DNA from: Chloroflexota bacterium
GTDB taxonomy: Bacteria > Chloroflexota > Dehalococcoidia > JACPPY01
NCBI GenBank assembly: GCA_016189825.1
Contig: JACPRR010000050.1
Span: 1 to 6,580 of the forward strand
DNA: 6,580 nt
Direction: 5' to 3'
Positions within the stretch are counted from its first letter, which is position 1. Each line of letters starts with the position of its first letter. This document shows positions 1 to 5,127 of this stretch, piece by piece. The translations under genes were made by a program, and so were the position numbers. Below the pieces are notes generated by a model. The model was not told the DNA's origin and did no database searches. It saw nothing but the letters and a program-made list of their open reading frames with translations.

Positions 1-557
1 CGTCGCGGATGCAGACGTTGATCAGCGACCTGCTGGCATACTCGCGGGTGGGCACGCGCGGCAGCCCGCCGCAGCCGTCTGACTGCGAGAAAAGCCTGAC
101 ACAGGCGTTGGACAATCTCAAGGCTGCCACCAGGGAAAGCGGCGCTGTGGTCTCTCACGATCCGCTGCCTACTATCATGGCTGACTACGCGCAGATCACG
201 CAGCTCTTCCAGAACCTGCTCGGCAACGCGATCAAGTTCCGCAAGGACAAAGAGGTCGCCCGCATCCATGTCTCGGCGCAACTGAACGCAGGGACCTGGC
301 TCTTCTCGGTCAGGGACAACGGCATCGGCATCGCCCCTGAGATGTTCGACCGGCTGTTCCAGCTATTCCAGAGGGGCCACCCTCCCTCCAGGTACCAGGG
401 GTCCGGGATTGGGCTGGCGGTCTGCAAGAGGATAGTCGAGCGTCACGGGGGCAAGATATGGGCCGAATCTGAGATGGGCAAGGGGTCCACCTTCTATTTC
501 ACCATTCCCGTGAAGGTAGACCAGAGAGTGCCGGAGGGTGCCGGCAGCGCCAGGTAG
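1..557 (+). CDS. Sensor histidine kinase, C-terminal part (5' end outside window)
   Basis: This is the end of a two-component sensor kinase; the open frame enters from the left edge (first full codon at 3), so the ATG at 9 is internal. Residues numbered from that ATG: 1-16 ([16 protein letters not shown]) match the second dimerisation helix of HisKA-type kinases, and the phospho-accepting histidine would lie upstream of the window. An HATPase_c domain follows, with the N box at 67-77 (Asn69, Asn73), the G1 box DNGIGI at 103-108, and the G2 box GSGIGLA at 131-137. It should bind ATP and phosphorylate a receiver aspartate. The sensor region is not visible, so the stimulus is unknown. The stop is 3 bases before a response regulator gene, and a second one follows, so these are the likely partners. 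The domain assignment is secure; the partnership is inferred from adjacency. Confidence 0.93.
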   Translation, partial: SRMQTLISDLLAYSRVGTRGSPPQPSDCEKSLTQALDNLKAATRESGAVVSHDPLPTIMADYAQITQLFQNLLGNAIKFRKDKEVARIHVSAQLNAGTWLFSVRDNGIGIAPEMFDRLFQLFQRGHPPSRYQGSGIGLAVCKRIVERHGGKIWAESEMGKGSTFYFTIPVKVDQRVPEGAGSAR

Positions 558-560
558 GCA

Positions 561-1610
561 ATGGAGAAGACCTCCCTGCTGCTCATCGAAGATAACCCCG
601 CGGACGCCAGGCTGATCAAGGAGATGCTGGCCGGGGAGCAGGCCCACTACGACTTGGAATGGCGCCAGGACCTGGCCACGGGGCTGGCCAGCCTGGGGTC
701 AGACCGGATCGACCTGGTGCTGCTGGACCTCAACCTCCCTGACAGCAGAGGGCTGGATACGGTTGCCACCATCCTGGAAAAGGCTCCGCGGGTCCCGGTG
801 GTGGTGCTTACCGGGGTCTCAGACGAGGAGCTCGCCATCAGGGCAGTCCGCAACGGCGCGCAGGACTACCTGGTCAAAGGGCAGGTTGATACCGCTCAAC
901 TGGTGCGCTCGATCCGCTACGCCGTAGCGCGCAGGGCGGGGGGAGAGAGACATTTCACCCTGAAAGAACTGCAGGGCTACGACGGGAAAGAGGGAAGGCC
1001 GGCGTATATCGCTTTCGAGGGCAAGGTCTACGATCAAACCGGCAACGCCCACTGGAAAGCCGGTATCCATATGAAGCAGCATGCTGCGGGCGAGGATCTG
1101 ACCGGATTGCTCGAAGAGGCGCCCCACGGAGTGGAGACATTGCTCAAGGCACACATCATGGGCGACCTGGTCAGGGAACCCCCCCTTGCCAGGAAGGTCC
1201 TCATCAGCATCGAAGGACACCACCCCCACTCACTTGTCGTGCATTTCTCCATTGCCTATGGCATCGGCGCGCCGCTGCTCGCCCTGTTGTACCTGCTCAC
1301 CGGGCAAACCGCCCTGGACAATGCATCGTACTACCTTGTGCTGCTGGGGGTTGCTGGCGCCCCGCTCTGTGCCCTCTCCGGCTTGCTCTCGTGGAAGCTG
1401 ACTTATGAAGGCAAGACGAACCCCCTGTTCAGTTGGAAGATGATTCTGACCGCCGCGCTACTTGCGATTACCGTCGCCTCAACGTTGTGGAGGTGGATGG
1501 ATGAGCGGGTGCTGGTGGAGCGGAACTACGTCTACCTGGCGTTGCTGGTCAGCATGGCGCCGCTGGCGGCAATCTCGGGTTATCTTGGAGGCAAGGTCTC
1601 TCATCCTTGA
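561..1610 (+). CDS. Response regulator: receiver + cytochrome b5-like haem domain + DUF2231-like membrane domain
   Basis: A 349-residue fusion in one uninterrupted frame. Residues 1-125 are a CheY-like receiver with acidic residues Glu10/Asp11, phospho-acceptor Asp56 (LLDLNLPDSRG), Thr84 and Lys106 all present, so phosphorylation is plausible. Residues 131-204 resemble prokaryotic cytochrome b5-like domains (FTLKEL, then AYIAFEGKVYD, then HMKQHAAGEDLT, then APHG); His170 or His174 and His189 are candidate haem ligands. Residues 218-345 begin with HHPHSLVVHF and carry four hydrophobic segments (about 225-246, 257-277, 293-309, 323-343), as in DUF2231 membrane proteins. Cytochrome b5-like plus DUF2231 fusions are familiar; a receiver in front of them is unusual. 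There is no DNA-binding domain, so the output is probably redox or membrane-based rather than transcriptional. The ATG at 561 follows the kinase stop by 3 bases, suggesting translational coupling; a weak AGG lies just upstream. Its role is inferred. Confidence 0.9.
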   Translation: MEKTSLLLIEDNPADARLIKEMLAGEQAHYDLEWRQDLATGLASLGSDRIDLVLLDLNLPDSRGLDTVATILEKAPRVPVVVLTGVSDEELAIRAVRNGAQDYLVKGQVDTAQLVRSIRYAVARRAGGERHFTLKELQGYDGKEGRPAYIAFEGKVYDQTGNAHWKAGIHMKQHAAGEDLTGLLEEAPHGVETLLKAHIMGDLVREPPLARKVLISIEGHHPHSLVVHFSIAYGIGAPLLALLYLLTGQTALDNASYYLVLLGVAGAPLCALSGLLSWKLTYEGKTNPLFSWKMILTAALLAITVASTLWRWMDERVLVERNYVYLALLVSMAPLAAISGYLGGKVSHP

Positions 1611-1674
1611 GCAGGTCGTCATGCTGTAAGATGAGTATAGCCGGGCCCGCGCCAGGGCGGCCACGGAGGTGAGC

Positions 1675-2538
1675 ATGGAGTCGATGAAGGAGTCGAAGCC
1701 GATCAAGGTGCTGATGATCGAGGATAACCCCGCCGATGCCCGTCTCATGAAGGAGGTGCTGGGCGGAGAAGGACCGGGCGCCTTCGACCTGGAAGGGAGG
1801 GAGGAGCTTTCAACCGGTCTCCAGCGGATCGACGAAGGCGGGATTGATGTCGTGCTCCTGGACCTGAACTTGCCTGACAGCAGGGGGCTGGACTCGTTCG
1901 CCCGGACCATCCTCAAGGCCCCCCAGATCCCCATTGTCGTCCTGACCTCGCTGGATGATGAGGCCTTGGCGACGAGGGCCGTCCGGAACGGGGCCCAGGA
2001 CTACCTTGTCAAAGGCAAGGTAGACCACGAGCAGGTGGCCCGTGCGCTGCGCTACGCGGTGGCGCGCGGGGCGTCCGCCCGGGACCGCCAGCAGATAGCC
2101 CGCGAGACCAAGCGGCTGGCCCTGATCAGCGGCGAGCTCGACGTGCTCGAAGGCGCTTTCACCGTGGCCCAGCGGGTGGAGCAGGCCGCGGCCGAACCGC
2201 TGATGCTGCCGGGGCTTGCCGAGGTGCTCGCCTCCTTCGAATGGGGCATCAGGAGACATTGCGTCGCTGAAGAGAAGGCCTATCTCCAGGCGGCCAGGGC
2301 GCACGGTGGCGCCGAGAAGGCTGCGGCAAGCCTCCTCCTGGACCACCACAGGCTGCTTGGGGAGCTGAGGCAGATGTACGATAGGGCCCGCGAACTGGCC
2401 TCGTCCGACCAGGACGTCACCAGGGACAGGCCGGAAGTCAAGGAGTACCTGGCCTCGATGCGGTTGCTCCTGGAGGCTGCCCGCAAGCACGCCGACATGG
2501 AAGAGGAGTTCCAGTTCAAGCTCAGCCACAGCTCCTGA
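1675..2538 (+). CDS. Response regulator: receiver + hemerythrin/HHE-like domain
   Basis: A 287-residue protein from ATG 1675, chosen because GGAGGT at 1665-1670 sits about five bases upstream; the GTG at 1669 overlaps that ribosome site. Residues 1-132 are a complete receiver (Glu16/Asp17, phospho-acceptor Asp63, Thr91, Lys113), closely similar to the preceding gene's receiver, sharing the LLDLNLPDSRGLD, VRNGAQDYLVKG and RYAVAR stretches. After a linker, residues 150-285 form a predicted helical bundle with the histidine/acid spacing of HHE hemerythrin-like domains: His195 followed by Glu199/Glu200, His224/His225 after Asp223, and His272 followed by Glu276/277/278. Such domains bind di-iron and in known members sense or handle O2, NO or iron. 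There is no HTH. The paralogous receiver suggests duplication followed by a swap of the output module. Iron binding is inferred from the residue pattern; the assignment to HHE is good but not certain. Confidence 0.87.
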   Translation: MESMKESKPIKVLMIEDNPADARLMKEVLGGEGPGAFDLEGREELSTGLQRIDEGGIDVVLLDLNLPDSRGLDSFARTILKAPQIPIVVLTSLDDEALATRAVRNGAQDYLVKGKVDHEQVARALRYAVARGASARDRQQIARETKRLALISGELDVLEGAFTVAQRVEQAAAEPLMLPGLAEVLASFEWGIRRHCVAEEKAYLQAARAHGGAEKAAASLLLDHHRLLGELRQMYDRARELASSDQDVTRDRPEVKEYLASMRLLLEAARKHADMEEEFQFKLSHSS

Positions 2539-2622
2539 GGGAGACCACGCCTGGCCGAGAAACAGGTCCCTGGCAGGATTTCCATATCCCCGTAGCGACG
2601 CGGCATGCAGGGTGGCCGTAGG

Positions 2623-2639
2623 GGCGTATGGCATACGCC
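2623..2639. repeat. Perfect short palindrome GGCGTATG-G-CATACGCC
   Basis: Eight-base arms, GGCGTATG at 2623-2630 and CATACGCC at 2632-2639, flank a single central G. With so short a centre it is more likely a dyad DNA site or a piece of a dispersed palindromic repeat than a stable RNA hairpin. It lies about 85 bases after the REC-HHE gene. Confidence 0.6.
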
Positions 2640-2641
2640 AT

Positions 2642-2656
2642 GGGGGAAAGGCCCCC
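2642..2656 (+). terminator. G5/C5 hairpin, possible weak terminator or repeat debris
   Basis: GGGGG at 2642-2646 can pair with CCCCC at 2652-2656 around a five-base AAAGG loop. It is the first strong hairpin after the REC-HHE stop at 2538, but no T tract follows, so intrinsic termination is doubtful. It may equally belong to the repeat cluster. Confidence 0.25.
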
Positions 2657-2671
2657 GGTGAGTGTCATTGC

Positions 2672-2936
2672 TACGAAAATACCCGCTTCTCTCCCCTGGT
2701 GAGCTTTGTATCAAATGTCATTCTGAAGCCACTCCGCCCCTGCGGAGGGCTGAAGAATCCGTATCTGTAGCGAAACGAGTTCGGATTCTTCGCTGCGCTC
2801 AGAATGACATAAGAGCACTTTTGATACAAGGCTCCCCTGGTGGGAGAGAACTAAAGAGAAAGGGCTTCCCGCGACCAGTTTCACCCTCACCTAACCTCTC
2901 CCATCAAGGGATAGGTTCGGAGGCGGTATTTTCGTA
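2672..2936. repeat. Outer inverted-repeat element with 12-bp perfect termini
   Basis: TACGAAAATACC at 2672-2683 is matched perfectly in inverse by GGTATTTTCGTA at 2925-2936. Between them lie REP-like segments: CTCTCCCCTGGTG at 2689-2701, TCCCCTGGTGGGAGAG up to 2848, and CCTCTCCCATCAAGGG at 2895-2910. A second element (2702-2833) interrupts it; without that insertion the outer unit would be about 125 bp and would contain a perfect hairpin, CTCTCCC-CTGGT-GGGAGAG. There is no transposase gene. It is most likely a non-autonomous repeat mobilised in trans, or a degenerate REP cluster. Confidence 0.6.
2702..2833. mobile_element. Nested MITE-like inverted-repeat element (132 bp)
   Basis: The ends are inverted repeats of 14 bases with one mismatch: AGCTTTGTATCAAA at 2702-2715 against the complement of 2820-2833. 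Two further perfect inverted pairs lie inside: ATGTCATTCTGA at 2715-2726 with TCAGAATGACAT at 2799-2810, and GAAGAATCCG at 2752-2761 with CGGATTCTTC at 2782-2791. A small hairpin (CTCCGC/GCGGAG, 2732-2747) lies in the left arm. CTCCCCTGGTG occurs directly on both sides, at 2692-2702 minus one base (2691-2701) and at 2832-2842, as expected of a target duplication of 9-11 bases, two of which overlap the right terminus. There is no coding capacity, so any movement would need a transposase encoded elsewhere. The structure is seen directly; mobility is inferred. Confidence 0.65.
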
Positions 2937-2944
2937 CTAACGAC

Positions 2945-2961
2945 AGCCCAAGGGGCTTTTT
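2945..2961 (+). terminator. Short terminator-like hairpin with T tract
   Basis: AGCCC (2945-2949) pairs with GGGCT (2953-2957) around an AAG loop and runs into a tract of five T. The stem is short, so termination would be modest. It would insulate the downstream operon from transcripts reading through the repeats. Confidence 0.4.
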
Positions 2962-2970
2962 GACTGAACT

Positions 2971-2992
2971 GAATACTCTGTTCCAAGTATTC
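2971..2992. promoter_or_regulatory. Inverted repeat GAATACT-N8-AGTATTC, possible operator
   Basis: A perfect 7-base dyad, GAATACT at 2971-2977 and AGTATTC at 2986-2992, with an 8-base spacer. It sits just after the terminator-like hairpin and 140 bases before the first gene of the next operon. A TTGACT hexamer lies directly upstream at 2960-2965, but no good -10 box is at the right distance. A dimeric regulator could bind here; no regulator can be named. Confidence 0.35.
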
Positions 2993-3081
2993 CGCTACCA
3001 TAGCCACAGTATTATCGAATCGATAGGTCAACATCCTCCACTCCCATCGTACAACGGATTCTAATCGGGCTTGTTCGCGCC

Positions 3082-3087
3082 TATACT
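3082..3087 (+). promoter_or_regulatory. Weak -10 candidate TATACT for the downstream operon
   Basis: TATACT lies 43 bases before the ATG at 3131. A start of transcription near 3094 would give a leader of about 37 bases, consistent with translation starting at 3131. No clear -35 is found about 17 bases upstream (TTCTAA at 3059-3064 is poor), so confidence is low. Confidence 0.2.
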
Positions 3088-3130
3088 GAATCTACAAGGT
3101 ACCGTTACGATTTCGCCTGGAGGTGGAGGC

Positions 3131-3793
3131 ATGAGCGATTCGACTTTGCGCGTGGTCGTGGCATCGGAGCGTCCGGAGTTTCGCCAGATGCTTGCCGGTG
3201 TGGTGGAACGGGAGCCGGGGGCTGTGGTCGTCGGCCAGGCGGAGAACTCCTTGCGGGCGCTGGCGCTGGCCCGGCAACTGAGGCCCCAGGTGGCACTGGT
3301 CGACCCTGAGTTGCCCTATATCGCCGGGCATGAATCGCAGCGCTTGTCCCGGATGAGTGGGCTGGATACAGCGGTGAATATTTCGCACGAGCTGCCTTCT
3401 GTCGCTGCGGTGCTGGTGTCCAACCCGCAACCTGCGGAAGCCGCTGCGACAGGCCCCGGCGATCCCCAGCTATGGGTGTACGGCGAGACTGCCGGCGCCC
3501 GGATGCCGGTTAGATTGCACGACCTGATGGCGGGGACACCCGCAGCGCGCAGGCTCGTGTTCGGGGGCATCAAGCTGGGAGAGGCGGTTGTCACACGTGC
3601 CACGCTTGCGGAGGTGGCGGACAAACTGGTGCTGTGCGGTGGTCTGGGAATCATGGGTGGGCTGGGGCTGATGGTTACCCTGGTGCTCGCGGGCGCCGGC
3701 ATTGCCCTCGCGGCCGGCGGGGCGGCAACGCTGCTCCTCGGGTTTGCCGGGAAGCTGGTGGCGTCGGCGCGGGCCAGAGCTGCGCGGGATTGA
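3131..3793 (+). CDS. Degenerate receiver-like protein with hydrophobic C-terminal region
   Basis: A 220-residue protein from ATG 3131, chosen because GGAGGTGGAGG at 3119-3129 precedes it; an in-frame TTG at 3071 would add 20 residues of low-complexity leader with no ribosome site. Residues 6-66 read like the first half of a NarL/LuxR-type receiver (LRVVVASERPEFRQML, VVVGQAENSLRALALARQLRPQVALVDPELP). The usual acidic pair has become Ser12-Glu13, while Asp58 sits where the phospho-acceptor would be. After that the Thr and Lys positions cannot be recognised. Residues about 167-206 are Gly/Ala/Leu-rich and very hydrophobic, enough for one long or two short membrane helices, and a basic tail (RARAAR) follows. 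It is probably a membrane-tethered pseudo-receiver sensing or binding something other than phosphate. The next gene starts 37 bases on. The function is unknown. Confidence 0.8.
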   Translation: MSDSTLRVVVASERPEFRQMLAGVVEREPGAVVVGQAENSLRALALARQLRPQVALVDPELPYIAGHESQRLSRMSGLDTAVNISHELPSVAAVLVSNPQPAEAAATGPGDPQLWVYGETAGARMPVRLHDLMAGTPAARRLVFGGIKLGEAVVTRATLAEVADKLVLCGGLGIMGGLGLMVTLVLAGAGIALAAGGAATLLLGFAGKLVASARARAARD

Positions 3794-3830
3794 AGGGGGA
3801 TTGAGCGATCCGGGAAAGGGGTATGTGTTT

Positions 3831-4301
3831 ATGACAATGAAGAACGCTCTCAAGGAATGCGGGGTCTTCTGCACACTTGGCAACGCCGACCTCGATCAAA
3901 TAGAAAAGTTCAGCAGCGTGGAGGACTACCAGGCCGGCGCGACGATTTTCACGGAAGGCACAAGCTCCCAGAAGCTCTACGTGCTGCAAAGCGGTAAGGT
4001 CGCGCTGCAGATGCAATTGCCGAACCAGTCCAGGGTGGGCCGGCGCGTCTCCGTCGATATTGTCACCAGGAATGAGGCGTTCGGCTGGTCCGCGCTGGTG
4101 GAGCCTCACCTGTACACGTTGATGGCGGTGTGCCTGGAGCCCACCCGGGTGGTCGCCGTCGACGCGGGCAAGCTCAGGTCTTTGCTCGACGAGGATAAGC
4201 GGGTAGGCTACGAGTTGTTGAAGCGGCTCATCGGCGTCGTCGCTTCGAGGCTTGAGGAGACCAGGCACGTGTTGATCAGCGAGCGGCTGATGGTGGTCTA
4301 G
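3831..4301 (+). CDS. Stand-alone cyclic-nucleotide-binding-fold (Crp/Fnr sensor-type) protein
   Basis: A 156-residue protein from ATG 3831, preceded by AAAGGGG at 3815-3821; the frame stays open further upstream, but that part overlaps the previous gene. The whole length is one cNMP-binding beta-roll: the N-terminal helix ADLDQIEKF (19-27), the strand region AGATIFTEGTSSQKLYVLQSGKVAL (35-59), a phosphate-binding-cassette region at 81-101, and a C-terminal helix about 121-150. There is no helix-turn-helix, so it is not a Crp-type transcription factor. In the cassette the usual FGE is FGW (84-86) and the arginine expected to hold the cyclic phosphate is not seen (EPHLYTLMAV). cAMP binding in the classical way is therefore unlikely. 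Such single domains can act as ligand sensors or protein-interaction modules. It sits between a pseudo-receiver gene and a slipin gene, so a membrane partner is plausible but inferred. Confidence 0.85.
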   Translation: MTMKNALKECGVFCTLGNADLDQIEKFSSVEDYQAGATIFTEGTSSQKLYVLQSGKVALQMQLPNQSRVGRRVSVDIVTRNEAFGWSALVEPHLYTLMAVCLEPTRVVAVDAGKLRSLLDEDKRVGYELLKRLIGVVASRLEETRHVLISERLMVV

Positions 4302-4313
4302 GTTTGGCGCAGC

Positions 4314-4334
4314 ATCCGGCCAGACCGGCCGGAT
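4314..4334 (+). promoter_or_regulatory. Intercistronic GC-rich hairpin
   Basis: ATCCGGCC (4314-4321) and GGCCGGAT (4327-4334) form a perfect 8-bp stem with a five-base loop, between the CNB-fold gene stop and the slipin ribosome site. Only TTTC follows, so it is a weak terminator at best. It could attenuate expression, protect transcript ends, or mark an RNA processing point that sets different levels for the two genes. Confidence 0.45.
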
Positions 4335-4356
4335 TTCAAAGCTAACGGAGGTTGTC

Positions 4357-5106
4357 ATGGCAATTGTTTACGGGATCATTGCGTTGGTGGTTCTGGTGCT
4401 TTGGTTCACACTCGGGGTGAGGGTAGTGCGGCAGTGGGAGAGGGGCATCCTGTTGAGATTCGGGCGCTTTGTCGAGATGCGCAACCCCGGGCTCAATTTC
4501 ATGATCCCCGTCGTTGACCGGCTGATAAAGGTGGACACGCGCATACTGGCAATCACGCTGGAGCCGCAGGAAGTGATAACCAAAGACAACGTCACCATAA
4601 AAGTGGACGCGGTGGTGTACTTCCGCGTTGTGGATGCGACCAAGGCCGTGATGAACGTTGAGGACTTCATCAGCGCGAGCACGCAGATCGCGCTGACCAC
4701 GCTGAGGAGCGTGCTCGGCCAGTCGGAGCTCGATGAGATGCTGGCGCACAGGGACAAGATAAACCAGAGGCTGCGCGACATCATCGACGAGCAGACGGAA
4801 GGGCCGTGGGGTGTACGGGTGACTGTTGCCGAGGTCAAGGACGTGTTGTTGCCGGAAAGCATGCAGAGGGCTATGGCGAGGCAGGCCGAGGCGGAACGGG
4901 AAAAGCGCGGCAAGATTGTTCATGCCGAGGGCGAGCGCCAGGCGGCGGAGAGCCTCAGGGAAGCGGCGCATACCCTGTCCATCGAGCCGGTTGCCGTGCA
5001 CCTGCGCTATCTGCAAACGCTGGTTGAGATGGCGGGGGAACGGAACAGCACTATCATACCGGTGCCGCTTGACATCCTGAACGCTCTCAACGGCAAGCGT
5101 CAATAG
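4357..5106 (+). CDS. Slipin/stomatin-like SPFH (band 7) membrane protein
   Basis: A 249-residue protein, the usual length for bacterial slipins, starting at ATG 4357 with GGAGGT at 4347-4352. Residues 3-20 form one N-terminal membrane anchor. The SPFH domain follows with family hallmarks: VRQWERGILLRFGRF (24-38), NPGLNFMIPVVDR (43-55), the VDTR strand, the EVITKDNVTIKVDAVVYFRV stretch, TTLRSVLGQSELDEML and GPWGVRV. A charged AEAEREKRGKIVHAEGERQAAE helix (about 177-198) and a C-terminal IEPVAVHLRYLQTL oligomerisation region complete it. SPFH proteins build large membrane-associated rings that organise or protect membrane proteins and often pair with an NfeD protease partner. No nfeD gene adjoins it here. 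The iron-sulfur subunit gene begins about 20 bases downstream, suggesting co-transcription with a respiratory complex. The family call is very secure; a role for that complex is inferred. Confidence 0.96.
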   Translation: MAIVYGIIALVVLVLWFTLGVRVVRQWERGILLRFGRFVEMRNPGLNFMIPVVDRLIKVDTRILAITLEPQEVITKDNVTIKVDAVVYFRVVDATKAVMNVEDFISASTQIALTTLRSVLGQSELDEMLAHRDKINQRLRDIIDEQTEGPWGVRVTVAEVKDVLLPESMQRAMARQAEAEREKRGKIVHAEGERQAAESLREAAHTLSIEPVAVHLRYLQTLVEMAGERNSTIIPVPLDILNALNGKRQ

Positions 5107-5127
5107 AGTTGGAGGACAGTGGGAAAC

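Larger units (their letters stand above)
2539..3130. other. Intergenic region without a convincing gene
   Basis: About 590 bases separate the signalling cluster from the next operon. The only open frame on the + strand here (2662-2940) translates through inverted repeats, has no ribosome site and resembles no protein, so I do not call it. The stretch holds a palindrome (2623-2639), a G5/C5 hairpin (2642-2656), two nested inverted-repeat elements (2672-2936), a terminator-like hairpin (2945-2961), a dyad (2971-2992) and a weak -10 candidate (3082-3087). Confidence 0.8.

Noticed and set aside
1810..2634. A 274-codon open frame on the minus strand opposite the REC-HHE gene
   Set aside because: It is an antisense shadow of a well-supported gene, with no recognisable motif.
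2672..2936. CRISPR array
   Set aside because: The repeats are inverted and nested, not regularly spaced direct repeats with unique spacers, and no cas gene is present.
2662..2940. A 92-codon + strand open frame in the intergenic repeats
   Set aside because: It runs through both inverted-repeat elements, lacks a ribosome site, and its product is low-complexity repeat translation.
3071..3130. TTG start at 3071 for the pseudo-receiver protein
   Set aside because: There is no ribosome site for it, the added 20 residues look like leader DNA, and the ATG at 3131 has a strong GGAGGTGGAGG upstream.
3702..3830. N-terminal extension of the CNB-fold protein to an ATG at 3702
   Set aside because: It would overlap the preceding gene by about 90 bases and add an Arg/Gly/Ser-rich stretch unlike the CNB fold; the ATG at 3831 fits the domain start.
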